Shown: piece by piece, positions 21,524 through 33,181 of the stretch | Layout: every line of letters begins with the position of its first letter | How positions within the stretch are numbered: the first letter of the stretch is position 1 | NCBI RefSeq assembly: GCF_001942405.1 | Contig: NZ_MKKA01000014.1 | Span: 1 to 59,923, forward strand | Reading direction: 5' to 3' | Source of the DNA: Ornithinimicrobium sp. CNJ-824 | GTDB lineage: Bacteria; Actinomycetota; Actinomycetes; Actinomycetales; Dermatophilaceae | DNA: 59,923 bases | Made by a program: the position numbers and the translations under genes | Notes under the pieces: model-generated | Database searches by the model: none | What the model saw: the letters and a program-made list of their open reading frames with translations, nothing else | What the model was told of the DNA's origin: nothing

Positions 21524-21871
21524 TCATCCTGCCGCATCGTCGAGGTCGGCGGTGGCCCGCCCGTGGTCCTCGGCGAGCCGGTCGAGGTCCGCCCGGTGGG
21601 CCCCGATCCGGCAGCCCCGCCCGTCGGGGTGCAGCCCGATGCCCTCCTGCTCCCAGCGTGGCCGGGCCCGGGCCAGCAGGTCGGGGCGCAGGCGGCCGGC
21701 GCGGTCGGTCACCCGCCACCACGGGACGGACCCGCCCCACCGGGCCAGGACCGCACCCACCTGACGGGGGCCGGTGCCCACGAGGGCCGCGAGGTCCCCG
21801 TAGCTGACGACCCGTCCGGGAGGCACCTGCTCGACGGCCCGGAGGACGCGTTCGACGAGAAGGTCGTCCAT
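21524..21871 (-). CDS. MGMT-fold alkyltransferase-like protein without the reactive Cys
   Basis: A 115-residue protein with the C-terminal DNA-binding fold of O6-alkylguanine alkyltransferase (VPPGRVVSYGDLAALVGTGPRQVG). The active-site PCHRV motif is replaced by PWWRV, so it cannot accept alkyl groups. Alkyltransferase-like (ATL) proteins with Trp at this position bind O6-alkylguanine and hand it to nucleotide excision repair. A TAGGGT hexamer ends 7 bp before the ATG, suggesting a leaderless mRNA that continues into glnA. Confidence 0.87.
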   Translation of the reverse strand: MDDLLVERVLRAVEQVPPGRVVSYGDLAALVGTGPRQVGAVLARWGGSVPWWRVTDRAGRLRPDLLARARPRWEQEGIGLHPDGRGCRIGAHRADLDRLAEDHGRATADLDDAAG

Positions 21872-21911
21872 CCGCCGGACCCTACCCGGACGCGGCGCCT
21901 ACGCTGCAGCC

Positions 21912-22913
21912 ATGAGCACCCCCACCATCGGCTACGCCGCCATGCTCGAGCAGTTCCACCCCACGGAGGCCGTGCGGCTCACCGCCCTGGCGGAGAAGCA
22001 CGGCTTCTCCGGCTGCATGGCCGCCGACCACTTCCAGCCCTGGGTCCCGGCGCAGGGGCAGTCCGCCTTCGTGTGGAACGTGCTCACGGCCGTCGGCGAG
22101 CGCACCCGGGGCGACCTGGGCCCGGGGGTCGTCTGCCCGAGCTTCCGGTGGCACCCGGCCATGGTGGCCCAGGCGGCGGCAACCCTCGAGGCGATGTACC
22201 CCGGCCGGACCTGGCTGGGGCTGGGCGTCGGGGAGGCGCTCAACGAGCACGTCGTGGGCGGCTACTGGCCGGAGGCCGGTGAGCGGTCCCGCCGGCTGTT
22301 CGAGGCGGTGGACCTGATCGCCCAGCTCTTCGCGGCGTCCCGGGAGGGCAGGGACACGCGCTGGTCGGGCGAGCACTTCCGGATGGAGACCACGCGCCTG
22401 TGGACGATGCCCGAGCAGGCACCTCCCATCCTCGTGGCCACGGCGGGGCCGGTGAACGCCCGTCGCACCGGCCGGCACGCCGACGGGATCATCACCGTCG
22501 GGGCCCCGCACGAGAAGGTCGGGATGCTGCTGGACCGCTTCGCCCAGGGCGCCCGCGACGCCGGCAAGGACCCCGACGGCATGACGAAGGTCCTCCAGCT
22601 GCACCTGTCCTGGGCGCCGACGGACGAGGAGGCCCTGGCCAACGCCCTCACCGAGTGGCCCAACGGCGGGATGGCCTTCCCCAAGGCCGACATCCGCTCC
22701 CCCCACGAGCTGGCCCAGATGGCCCGGCTCGTGCGGCCCGAGGACTTCGCCGGGCGGATGGTCATCTCCAGCGACCCGGACGTGCACCGGGCGACCGTGC
22801 AGGGCTACCTCGACCACGGGTTCGACCGCGTCTACCTCCACAACGTGGGCCGCAACCAGCGGGAGTGGATCGAGGTGTTCGGGCGCGAGGTGCTGCCCGC
22901 CCTGCGGCGGTGA
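21912..22913 (+). CDS. LLM class F420-dependent oxidoreductase (G6PDH-like subfamily)
   Basis: A 333-residue luciferase-like TIM barrel expected to use coenzyme F420. IGYAAMLEQFHPTEAVRL, the MAADHFQPWVPAQGQSAFVWNVL block and LGLGVGEALNEHVVG are typical of the F420-dependent glucose-6-phosphate dehydrogenase-like subfamily. The true substrate is unknown. TACGCT ends 6 bp before the ATG, so the mRNA is probably leaderless. It is divergent from the alkyltransferase-like gene and convergent with the small gene after it. Confidence 0.9.
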   Translation: MSTPTIGYAAMLEQFHPTEAVRLTALAEKHGFSGCMAADHFQPWVPAQGQSAFVWNVLTAVGERTRGDLGPGVVCPSFRWHPAMVAQAAATLEAMYPGRTWLGLGVGEALNEHVVGGYWPEAGERSRRLFEAVDLIAQLFAASREGRDTRWSGEHFRMETTRLWTMPEQAPPILVATAGPVNARRTGRHADGIITVGAPHEKVGMLLDRFAQGARDAGKDPDGMTKVLQLHLSWAPTDEEALANALTEWPNGGMAFPKADIRSPHELAQMARLVRPEDFAGRMVISSDPDVHRATVQGYLDHGFDRVYLHNVGRNQREWIEVFGREVLPALRR

Positions 22914-22922
22914 GGCGACCGC

Positions 22923-23156
22923 TCAGCCGTTGAGCGGGTTGGCGTCCCAGTCACGGGCCTGCGGGTCACCCGTGCGCCACGCGTCCTCGGCGGCCTCCTC
23001 CTCGTCCCAGCGGGCGGTCCGTTCGGCGGCGATCTCCAACGCCCGGGAGGCCTCCTCCTCGGTCTCGTAGGGGCCCAGGAGGTCGTGGCTGCGCGCCCGC
23101 TCCGGGTCGTCGGCCGCCTCCACCTGCCGTGTGCGCGTGTTGAACCAGTACTGCAT
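22923..23156 (-). CDS. Small SPOR-like protein
   Basis: A 77-residue acidic protein starting [20 protein letters not shown] with [20 protein letters not shown], the pattern of small SPOR-domain-like proteins common in actinobacteria. The start is placed at the ATG at 23156, preceded by GAGAGGAG. No signal peptide is present, so a role in peptidoglycan binding is doubtful. It is divergent from map. Confidence 0.8.
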   Translation of the reverse strand: MQYWFNTRTRQVEAADDPERARSHDLLGPYETEEEASRALEIAAERTARWDEEEAAEDAWRTGDPQARDWDANPLNG

Positions 23157-23243
23157 ACCGACTCCTCTCCGGTGCACCCCCGCAGGGGCGCAGCCGTCTG
23201 CTCGACCGTGGGCACCCGTGGCGGGGCACCTACACTCGACCCT

Positions 23244-24104
23244 ATGCCGACCAGCATCCCCCTCGCCCCCGGGAAGATCAGCCCGCGCCGCCCGGTCCCG
23301 GCCGGCATCGCCCGCCCCGAGTACGTCGACCGGCCGGCACCGGCGCCGTTCCGCGGCACGGAGGTCAAGGACGAGGAGACCGTCGAGCGGATGCGGCACG
23401 CCGGGCGCATCGCCGCCCAGGCGCTGCAGCTGTGCGGCGAGATGGTCCGCCCGGGCGTGACGACCGACGAGATCGACCGCGCCGGGCACGAGTTCCTGCT
23501 CGACCACGGGGCCTACCCCTCGACGCTGGGCTACCGCGGGTTCCCCAAGTCGCTGTGCACGTCGGTCAACGAGGTCGTCTGCCACGGCATCCCGGACGAC
23601 CGCGAGCTGCAGGACGGCGACATCTGCAACATCGACGTGACCGCCTACGTCGGGGGGGTCCACGGCGACAACAACGCCACCTTCCTCTGCGGCGAGGTGG
23701 CCGAGGAGACACGACTGCTCGTGGAGCGCACCCAGGAGGCCCTCATGCGGGGCATCCGCGCAGCCCGGCCCGGCCGGGAGATCAACGTCATCGGCCGGGT
23801 CATCGAGAGCTACGCGCGGCGGTTCGGCTACGGGGTGGTCCGCGACTTCACCGGTCACGGCGTCGGCGAGGCCTTCCACTCCGGCCTGGTGATCCCGCAC
23901 TACGACGCCGCCCCCGACTACGACACCCTCATCGAGCCCGGGATGACCTTCACCATCGAGCCGATGCTCAACCTCGGCACCCACGAGTGGGTCGAGTGGG
24001 ACGACGGCTGGACCGTCCTGACGGCCGACGGCCGCCCCTCCGCCCAGTTCGAGCACACCATCCTCGTCACCGAGGACGGACCGGAGATCCTCACCCTGCC
24101 CTGA
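23244..24104 (+). CDS. map: Type I methionine aminopeptidase
   Basis: Removes the initiator Met from nascent proteins. The 286-residue enzyme has the N-terminal extension with [15 protein letters not shown] seen in actinobacterial long forms. The metal ligands are visible: [26 protein letters not shown] with two Asp, [14 protein letters not shown] and FEHTILV. A TACACT hexamer (23231-23236) ends 7 bp before ATG 23244, which supports this start and a leaderless mRNA. Confidence 0.97.
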   Translation: MPTSIPLAPGKISPRRPVPAGIARPEYVDRPAPAPFRGTEVKDEETVERMRHAGRIAAQALQLCGEMVRPGVTTDEIDRAGHEFLLDHGAYPSTLGYRGFPKSLCTSVNEVVCHGIPDDRELQDGDICNIDVTAYVGGVHGDNNATFLCGEVAEETRLLVERTQEALMRGIRAARPGREINVIGRVIESYARRFGYGVVRDFTGHGVGEAFHSGLVIPHYDAAPDYDTLIEPGMTFTIEPMLNLGTHEWVEWDDGWTVLTADGRPSAQFEHTILVTEDGPEILTLP

Positions 24105-24152
24105 CGACCGGGTCACCCACCCCTCCCAGCCCCCTTCGGAAGGACCAACACC

Positions 24153-24906
24153 ATGGGCCAGCACATCCTCGGAGTCGACATCGGCGGCAGCGGCATCAAG
24201 GGCGCTCCCGTCGACCTGGACAAGGCGCCTTCGCCGACGACCGCGTCCGCATCGACACCCCCGACGACGCGACCCCGGAGGCGGTGGCGGACATCGTGGC
24301 CGAGATCATCGAGGAGTTCGACGACATCGACGAGGAGAGCCCGGTCGGCATCACGGTGCCGGCGGTGGTGCACCACGGCGTGGTGCGGACGGCGGCGAAC
24401 ATCGACAGCAGCTGGATCGGCACCGACGCGACGCGTTGTTCACCCGTCGGCTGGACCGGCCGGTGCACGTGGTCAACGACGCGGACGCCGCGGGGGTCGC
24501 CGAGATGCACTTCGGGGCGGGCCGGGGCAACGACGGCGTCGTGCTGCTCACCACGCTGGGCACCGGGATCGGCTCGGCGCTGTTCCGTGGCGGCGAGCTG
24601 CTCCCGAACACCGAGCTGGGGCACCTCGAGCTCGACGGGCACGACGCCGAGACCCGGGCCGCCAGCAGCGCCCGCGAGCAGGAGGACCTGTCGTGGGAGG
24701 AGTGGGCCGAACGGCTGCAGCGCTACTACTCGCACGTGGAGAACCTGCTGTGGCCCGATCTCATCATCGTCGGCGGGGGGGTCTCGAAGAAGGCCCACAA
24801 GTTCCTGCCGCTGCTCCACCTGCGCGCCCCGATCGTGGCGGCCGAGCTGCGCAACGACGCCGGCATCATCGGCGCCGCCTGGCACACCCGGCACCTGGAG
24901 GAGTAG
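24153..24906 (+). pseudogene. ppgK: Polyphosphate glucokinase, frameshifted twice
   Basis: ROK-family kinase that phosphorylates glucose with polyphosphate or ATP, a hallmark of actinobacteria. The N-terminus LGVDIGGSGIKGAPVDLDK is the phosphate-binding motif. Later segments include VNDADAAGVAEMHFG with the catalytic Asp, LLTTLGTGIGSALF, and the acidic tail region. Two single-base losses split it: near 24224 (AAGGGC read as AAGGC) and near 24430 (GCGGAC read as GCGAC). Repair gives about 251 residues. It lies 48 bp downstream of map and is preceded by a GGAAGGA site. Confidence 0.92.
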
Positions 24907-24963
24907 GGCGGCGGTCCTCCCCGCCACGAGCGCGTCCTCCCGGGCGGCACCAGGTGCGACCGT

Positions 24964-27570
<2,607 letters not shown>

Positions 27571-27597
27571 CCCCTGCCCACCCCCGGGACGCACGGA

Positions 27598-27627
27598 AGG
27601 CGCCGCCGGCCTCGGCCGGCGGCGCCT
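27598..27627. terminator. Hairpin terminator after rnpB
   Basis: AGGCGCCGCCGGC and its perfect complement GCCGGCGGCGCCT face each other around a short loop. It lies between rnpB (plus) and the small membrane protein gene (minus), so it can serve both convergent units. No U tract is present. Confidence 0.75.
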
Positions 27628-27650
27628 CCGGGACGTCGTGGGCGGGCCGG

Positions 27651-27809
27651 TCAGAAGAGCGCGCCGGAGACCAGGTCGACGAGCACGAAGACCGCCGTGA
27701 AGGCGGCGACCCCGATCGGGATGACCGACAGGACCTTGTTCATCGACCGGGTGTCGGGAGAACCCGTCGGCAACGAGTCGGAGGTCGGGGCGGGCGCACG
27801 GAAACTCAT
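27651..27809 (-). CDS. Small single-pass membrane protein
   Basis: A 52-residue protein with a polar N-terminus and one C-terminal hydrophobic helix (VLSVIPIGVAAFTAVFVLVD). The ATG at 27809 overlaps the TGA of the RNB ribonuclease gene in an ATGA arrangement, so it is probably made by translational coupling. A CAGAAT hexamer 7 bp upstream could also give a separate leaderless mRNA. I do not recognise the family. Confidence 0.7.
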   Translation of the reverse strand: MSFRAPAPTSDSLPTGSPDTRSMNKVLSVIPIGVAAFTAVFVLVDLVSGALF

Positions 27810-29281
27810 GCGGGCGATTCTGCCACACCGGCGGACGCCGCCCCGCCGACCACCCGCAGGTCGACCTGCCCGGAGAGCACGTCGGTGCCGACCACCTCGA
27901 CCCGGACCTCGGCGCCGGGCTCGGCGCTCCCCTCGGCGAACTCGCTCACCGGCGGGTCGACCAGCTGGACCACGGGGTCGCCACGTCGGCCCACGTCCAC
28001 CACGACGGCGTCGAAGGTCCCCCCGACGTGGTCGGCCAGGACGGCCGCCTCGACCGCCGACAGGCAGGCCCGCTCGACCGAGCGGGTCCGCCGGTCCGCC
28101 TCGGCCATGAGGTCGGGCAGGACCGGCATCGCCGCAGCGGCCCAGCCGGGCACCTCCCGGCCGTGGACGAGCGCCTCGCACACGGCCAGGGAGAACCGGT
28201 CGACGAGACGGCGGAGGGGCGCCGTGGTGTGCGTGTAGGGGGCGGCGATGGCCGCCTGGACGACGTCCTCCTCCGCCGGGGCCACGCCGTCCAGCACCGT
28301 GTAGCCGGCCCCGCGGAACAGGCTGGTGGCGGCGTTGACGACGGCCAGGTGGGCAGGGTCGTCACGGTCCAGGGTCCGCAGGAACCGTCCGTAGCTGAGC
28401 TCCTCCGGCCAGGGCACCCCCAGGGCCTGTGCCTCCCGACGGAAGCGGGCCACGCTGCCCTCGTCGGGTGCGGGCATCGTGCGGAGGATCCCCGTGCCCG
28501 CCTCGAGCATGATCTGGGCCGCGACCATCCCGGTGAGCAGCGAGATCTGGGCGTTCCAGTCCTCCGCGGCCAGGAGGGGACGCAGCCTGAGGTGGTAGTG
28601 GCCCGCGTCGTCGACCTCCACGTCCTGCTCCGGCATCGGCAGGCTGGCACCGCCCCGGTCGTCCTCGCGCCGGACCCGGAGCTCGCCCACCTCCTTGAGC
28701 AGACGCAGGGTGGGCTCGGCCGTCCCGCCGTCCACCAGGCCCTGCACCTCCTCGTAGGTGTAGCGCCGCACGGACCGCACCATCGCGCGGTAGAGGTCGG
28801 CGTGGTCCCGCTCCCCCTCCGGCGTCAGGTGCATGTCCCACACGTAGGCGGGCCTCACCTGGTCGGGGAGCAGGCTGGCGGCGTCCTCGCTCAGCTGCGG
28901 GGGGTGCAGGGGCACGCGCACGTCGGGGCAGTAGACCGTCATGCCCCGTCGACGCACCTCCTCGTCGAGGGCACCCCCCTCCCGGAGGAACGCCGGGACG
29001 TCGGCGATCGCGTAGCGCACCCGGTAGCCCTCACCGGCGCGTTCGATGTGCATCGCCTGGTCGAGGTCCATCGAGCCGGGAGGGTCGATCGTGACGAAGG
29101 GGACCTGCGTCTCGTCCCGCTCCGGCAGGTCCGGGTCGGCCACGGCCCGCTCGACCTCGGCGAGCACCTCGGGGGGGAAGCCGGTCGGGAGGTCCTGCTC
29201 GGCCCGGGCCCGCGCGAAGGCCCGTTCGAGCAGCTGGGTGTGCTCACCGGTGCCGGTGAGCCGTGTCGCACGCTGAACCAT
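27806..29281 (-). CDS. RNB domain-containing ribonuclease
   Basis: A 491-residue exoribonuclease of the RNase II/R superfamily, in a short form with no clear N-terminal cold-shock domains. The catalytic motif reads TIDPPGSMDLDQAMHI near residue 65: three Asp are kept while the fourth acidic position is Gln, as in several actinobacterial members. Other RNB blocks include LLPDQVRPAYVWDMHL, AIAAPYTHTTAPLRRLVDR and a C-terminal beta-barrel tail. TAGGGT ends 6 bp before the ATG, so it is probably leaderless. It is divergent from yaaA. Confidence 0.92.
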   Translation of the reverse strand: MVQRATRLTGTGEHTQLLERAFARARAEQDLPTGFPPEVLAEVERAVADPDLPERDETQVPFVTIDPPGSMDLDQAMHIERAGEGYRVRYAIADVPAFLREGGALDEEVRRRGMTVYCPDVRVPLHPPQLSEDAASLLPDQVRPAYVWDMHLTPEGERDHADLYRAMVRSVRRYTYEEVQGLVDGGTAEPTLRLLKEVGELRVRREDDRGGASLPMPEQDVEVDDAGHYHLRLRPLLAAEDWNAQISLLTGMVAAQIMLEAGTGILRTMPAPDEGSVARFRREAQALGVPWPEELSYGRFLRTLDRDDPAHLAVVNAATSLFRGAGYTVLDGVAPAEEDVVQAAIAAPYTHTTAPLRRLVDRFSLAVCEALVHGREVPGWAAAAMPVLPDLMAEADRRTRSVERACLSAVEAAVLADHVGGTFDAVVVDVGRRGDPVVQLVDPPVSEFAEGSAEPGAEVRVEVVGTDVLSGQVDLRVVGGAASAGVAESPA

Positions 29282-29313
29282 GCCGTCACCCTACGTGGCC
29301 TACCCTGCCTGTC

Positions 29314-30063
29314 GTGCTGATCCTCCTGCCCCCGTCCGAGTCCAAGGCGACCCGGGACCGCGGGGCACCCGCGCGACCGCATACCCTCGCCTTCCCCGAG
29401 CTGGCCCCCGCCCGCGCGGAGGTCGCCAAGGCCCTGACGACGGTGAGCGCACGCCCGGACGCGGCGTCGCTGCTCGGGGTCGGGCCGGCCGTCGCCGGCG
29501 AGGTCGGGCGCAACCTGCGCCTGGCGGACGCGCCCGCGCTGCCGGCCCGGGAGCTCTACACCGGGGTGCTCTACGACGCTCTGGACCTCGCCTCCCTGGA
29601 CGCCGCGTCCGCCCGTCGGGCCGCCCGCCGGATCGTCGTGGTGTCGGCGCTCTACGGCGCGGTGCGACCCACCGACCGGCTGGCCCCCTACCGCCTCTCC
29701 ATGGGGGTGCCGCTGCCAGGGCCGGGGCCCCTGGCCACGTTCTGGCGCCCCCACCTGGGACCGGTGCTCGCCTCGGCGGCCGGCCGCGGCCTGGTCGTGG
29801 ACTGCCGGTCCAGCACGTATGCCGCCGCCTGGGCCCCGGCGGGCGAGCTCGGCCGCCGGTGGGTCCAGGTGCGGGTGCCGGGTGCGACCCACATGGCCAA
29901 GCACACCCGGGGGCTGGTGGCCCGGGCCCTGTGCCGCACCCCCGAGGACCCCCGACGCCCGGAGGCGCTCGTCGAGCTCCTCGAGGAGGAGTTCGAGGTC
30001 GCCCTGCACGAGCCGGGGCGGGCCGGGAGGCCCTGGACGATGGACGTCGTCCACCGAGGCTAG
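29314..30063 (+). CDS. yaaA: YaaA family peroxide-stress protein
   Basis: A 249-residue protein of the YaaA/DUF328 family, which in E. coli lowers free iron under H2O2 stress. It begins VLILLPPSESKATRDRG, the family hallmark, and carries LYTGVLYDALD, SALYGAVRPTDRLAPYRLSMG and DCRSSTYAAAW. GTG 29314 is supported by TACCCT ending 7 bp upstream. The stop overlaps the 3' end of the convergent RNase H/phosphatase gene by 4 bp. Confidence 0.92.
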   Translation: MLILLPPSESKATRDRGAPARPHTLAFPELAPARAEVAKALTTVSARPDAASLLGVGPAVAGEVGRNLRLADAPALPARELYTGVLYDALDLASLDAASARRAARRIVVVSALYGAVRPTDRLAPYRLSMGVPLPGPGPLATFWRPHLGPVLASAAGRGLVVDCRSSTYAAAWAPAGELGRRWVQVRVPGATHMAKHTRGLVARALCRTPEDPRRPEALVELLEEEFEVALHEPGRAGRPWTMDVVHRG

Positions 30064-31364
30064 GCCGGGGGGCCCTCCAGGGAGCTGTCGAGGATGCGCA
30101 CCTGCGCCTCCAGCTGGGCGAGGTCCTCGGCGAAGGCGGGGTCGTAGAGGTGGTGGGTGTCGTTGACGAACTCCACCTGGACACCGCCGTCGGCCCAGAC
30201 CTCGACCGCCGTCAGGGACGTGGGCGCCGTGGCGACCGACCAGGCCCGGGAGTGGTCGATGCCCAGCAGCCGGCCGAGCACCGACATCAGGACCCCCCGG
30301 TGGGTCGCGACCACTACCGTCCCCCCGCGGGAGATCGCCCGACCCAGCGCCGCGCCCACCCGTCGGTCGAGCTCGCGACGGGTCTCCCCGCCGGGAGGGG
30401 CGAAGTCGAGGTCGTGCCGGAGGCGGGCCAGGTCCGCGGCGCTGTCCCGGACGAGGTCGGGCATGGCCCGACCGTCCCAGGAGCCGAACCCCTGCTCGTC
30501 CCAGTCCGCATCCTCCTCGCGGGCCACGCCCAGGTGGTCGGCGACGACCTGCCCCGTCTGCCGGGCCCGCCGCAGCGACGACGAGACCACCGTGACGCGC
30601 CCCGGGTCCGAGCGGTCCAGCAGACGCCGCACGGCGACGGCGGCGGCCCTGGCCTGCGCCAGCCCGGTGGCGTTGAGGGCGGGGTCGGCGCCTCCGCGTC
30701 CGTCGAGCCGGTGGCCCTGGGTGAAGTCGGTCACCCCGTGCCGCACCAGGACCAGCCGGGTCTGCCCCTCGAGGGTCGGCACGGTCTCGTCGGAGACGAA
30801 CACGTCGGTGAGCGGCACGCGGGCGTCGCCGAAGACCTGCCCCGTGCCGGGCCCTGCCGCGGCGGGCGTCTCCTCCGCCGTCCCGGGTCCGTCCGAGCCC
30901 GCGCGCTCGCGCGCGAGGTCGCGGTGGACCGTCCGGCCGTCCATCGCGACGTTGGACAGCGCGTCGGCCGCCCCGTTGCGCTCGCGGGGGATCCAGGTGA
31001 ACCGGACCGAACCACCTGCGGTCTGGATGCGGTCGACGAGGGCGCGGGCCTGGAGGGCCAGCCGGCGCATGTCCTCGTGCTTGATCTTCCACCGTCCGCA
31101 CATCTGCTCCACGACCAGCTTGGAGTCCATCCGGACCTCCACGGCCGCGTCGGTGGCCAGGCCCAGGTCGAGCACGGCCTCCAGGCCCGCCACGAGGCCG
31201 CTGTACTCGGCGACGTTGTTGGAGGCCGTCCCCAGGGGCAGGGCCCGCTCGGCGAGCAGCTCGCCGGTCCGTGCGTCCTTGACCAGCGCCCCGTAGCCGG
31301 CCACCCCCGGGTTGCCCCGGGACCCACCGTCGGCCTCGACCAGCAGGGCGGGACGAAGGCTCAC
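30060..31364 (-). CDS. Bifunctional RNase H/acid phosphatase (RnhA-CobC fusion)
   Basis: A 434-residue fusion. Residues about 1-140 are a type I RNase H (LLVEADGGSRGNPGVAGYG, SNNVAEYSGL, MDSKLVVEQMCGRWK, ERNGAADALSN). A linker rich in Ala, Gly and Pro leads to a histidine phosphatase domain from about 215, with LVLVRHGVTDFTQG and the second catalytic His in VVVATHRGVL. The mycobacterial homologue Rv2228c has both RNase H and alpha-ribazole phosphatase activities. The GTG start overlaps the upstream TGA. Confidence 0.95.
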   Translation of the reverse strand: MSLRPALLVEADGGSRGNPGVAGYGALVKDARTGELLAERALPLGTASNNVAEYSGLVAGLEAVLDLGLATDAAVEVRMDSKLVVEQMCGRWKIKHEDMRRLALQARALVDRIQTAGGSVRFTWIPRERNGAADALSNVAMDGRTVHRDLARERAGSDGPGTAEETPAAAGPGTGQVFGDARVPLTDVFVSDETVPTLEGQTRLVLVRHGVTDFTQGHRLDGRGGADPALNATGLAQARAAAVAVRRLLDRSDPGRVTVVSSSLRRARQTGQVVADHLGVAREEDADWDEQGFGSWDGRAMPDLVRDSAADLARLRHDLDFAPPGGETRRELDRRVGAALGRAISRGGTVVVATHRGVLMSVLGRLLGIDHSRAWSVATAPTSLTAVEVWADGGVQVEFVNDTHHLYDPAFAEDLAQLEAQVRILDSSLEGPPA

Positions 31365-32098
31365 AGGCCGGACTCCTCGGTCCGGACGAGGATCCGGCCG
31401 CACTCCTCGCAGCGCAGGACCTCGTCCTCGGGGGCGTTGCGGATCCGGGAGAGGTCGACCGCGTTGAGGTCGAGCCGGCAGCCGCCGCACCGACGCTGCA
31501 CCAGCGGGGCGGCACCGGTGCCGCTGTGCGCCCGTACCCGGTCGTAGAGGGCGAGCAGCTCGGCGGACAGGTCGGCCACGATCCCGGGACGACCCTCGGC
31601 GACCTGCTCCCTCTCGGCCCCGATGCGGGCGGCCTTCTCGTCGCGCTGCACCCTCAGCGCCGCCAGCTTCTCGGCGTGGGTGGCGTGCTCCCGCACGGCC
31701 CGGTCGGCGGCCGCCTGGGCCGCCTCGACACGTTCCATGACCTCGAGCTGCTCGTCCTCCAGCACCTCCTGACGCCGGGCGAGCGAGGCGAGCTCGTGCT
31801 GCAGCCCCTGCAGCGACTTGGACGTGCCGCTGCCCTCGTCGAGGCGCGCCTGGTCGCGCGCGGCCCGGTCCCGCACCTGCTGGACCGCCGCCTCGGCCCG
31901 GGCCACCTCGCGCTGCAGGTCGGAGACCGCCGTCTCGGTGCGCACCACCTCGGCCTTCAGGTCCGCCTCGGCCGACTCGAGCCGGGCGATGTCCGTCAGC
32001 TCCGGCAGCGTGCGCAGCTGGTGGTCCAGCTGGGTGAGCCTGGTGTCGAGGTCGAGCAGGTCCAGGAGTCGGGACTGCATCTGCGGGCTGGCCTTCAC
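31361..32098 (-). CDS. C4-type zinc ribbon protein with long coiled coil
   Basis: A 245-residue protein. About residues 8-180 are heptad-rich coiled coil (LDLDTRLTQLDHQLRTLPEL onward). The C-terminus has CGGC and CEEC pairs forming a zinc ribbon. This matches the actinobacterial family (Rv2229c type) always found between a Nif3 gene and RNase H/CobC. The molecular function is unknown; nucleic-acid binding is often suggested. It overlaps both neighbours by a few bases, so the three genes form one coupled operon. Confidence 0.93.
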   Translation of the reverse strand: MKASPQMQSRLLDLLDLDTRLTQLDHQLRTLPELTDIARLESAEADLKAEVVRTETAVSDLQREVARAEAAVQQVRDRAARDQARLDEGSGTSKSLQGLQHELASLARRQEVLEDEQLEVMERVEAAQAAADRAVREHATHAEKLAALRVQRDEKAARIGAEREQVAEGRPGIVADLSAELLALYDRVRAHSGTGAAPLVQRRCGGCRLDLNAVDLSRIRNAPEDEVLRCEECGRILVRTEESGL

Positions 32099-33033
32099 GG
32101 CATACCTCCGGGTCGGGGGGCGGACGGACCGGTGGGCGGGTGGTCCTCCGCCGGTGGACGTGCGCCCACGACGAAGTCCCAGGGGTCGGTGCGCACGGTG
32201 GACAGGGAGAGGCTCACGCTACCGCCGAGCCGCTCGGCGAGCAGATCGCGGACGAGCGGCAGCCACAGCCACTCGCTGGCCCAGTGCCCGGCGTCGACGA
32301 GGTAGGGGGTGCCCGTCCCCGGCTCCGCACCGCGGCCGCGGGCGTCGGCCCGGGCCTCCTCGCGCGCCTCCAGGGCAGGGTGGTGACGCAGGTCGGCCGT
32401 GACGTAGACGTCGGCGCCGCAGGCCCTGGCGGCAGCCAGGGCGGAGTCGCCCGCCCCGCCCAGCACGGCGACCCGGCGCACGACCGCGCCGGGAGGGCCG
32501 GCGACCCGCACCCCTCCGGCCGTCGGCGGCATCGCGGCGTGCAGCCGGGTGGCCAGGTCGGCCAGGGTCGTCGGCCGCGGCAGGTCCCCCACCCGGCCGA
32601 GGTCCTGCCCCTCCACGACCTGCAGGGGCTGCGTGAGGTCCAGACCGCAGGCGCGCGCCAGGGCGTGACCCACGCCGAGGTCGGCCACGTCGGCGTTGGT
32701 GTGCGAGCAGTAGAGGGCGACGTCGTTGACGACGAGGTCGGTGATGGTGGCGCCCTTGGCCGTGCTCGTGGCCACGGAGTGGATCCCCCGCAGGAGCAGC
32801 GGGTGGTGGGTCAGGACCAGGTCCGCCCCGGTCGCGACCGCCTCCGCGACGACCTCCAGCGTCGGGTCGACCGCCAGCAGCACGTGCCGCACCCGCTGGT
32901 CCGGGTCGCCCGCGACCAGCCCCACGCGGTCCCACGACTGGGCGGTGTCGGGGGGGTAGAGCCGCTCCAGGACGGACACCACCTCGTGGAGCGGCAGCCC
33001 GTCCGGTCCTGCGGTCTCTCTGCTGTTGTCCAC
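32095..33033 (-). CDS. Nif3-like dinuclear metal centre hexameric protein
   Basis: A 312-residue member of the Nif3/YbgI family, which forms toroidal hexamers with a dinuclear metal site. Metal-binding segments are visible: LVLTHHPLLLRG near residue 75, CSHTNADVADLGVG near residue 108, and the C-terminal VDAGHWASEW. The PII-like insertion common in some members is short. Cellular function is unsettled; GTP cyclohydrolase 1 type 2 is an older label. It is the first gene of the operon, two bases after the tRNA-Val end. Confidence 0.93.
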   Translation of the reverse strand: MDNSRETAGPDGLPLHEVVSVLERLYPPDTAQSWDRVGLVAGDPDQRVRHVLLAVDPTLEVVAEAVATGADLVLTHHPLLLRGIHSVATSTAKGATITDLVVNDVALYCSHTNADVADLGVGHALARACGLDLTQPLQVVEGQDLGRVGDLPRPTTLADLATRLHAAMPPTAGGVRVAGPPGAVVRRVAVLGGAGDSALAAARACGADVYVTADLRHHPALEAREEARADARGRGAEPGTGTPYLVDAGHWASEWLWLPLVRDLLAERLGGSVSLSLSTVRTDPWDFVVGARPPAEDHPPTGPSAPRPGGMP

Positions 33034-33034
33034 G

Positions 33035-33106
33035 TGGGCCCGGCCGGCTCGAACCGACGACCTACGCGGTGTAAACGCGGCGCTCTACCAGCTGAGCTAC
33101 AGGCCC
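33035..33106 (-). tRNA. tRNA-Val(UAC)
   Basis: Minus strand. The acceptor stem GGGCCTG pairs with CGGGCCC with one G-U pair. D arm AGCTCAGCTGGTAGAGCG, anticodon loop TTTACAC (anticodon UAC) and T arm GTCGGTTCGAGCCGGC are all present. CCA is not encoded. It is immediately upstream of the Nif3 operon on the same strand. Confidence 0.93.
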
Positions 33107-33181
33107 CTTGGGGCGACCATTGTGCCAGCCCCGCGGGACCCCCGGCGTACACGGCGCACCGACGGCCTCCTCGCCTCTGAG

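Noticed and set aside
22923..24164. Long minus-strand frame covering the map gene
   Set aside because: Only its last 77 codons have protein-like character and a ribosome site; the rest is antisense to map.
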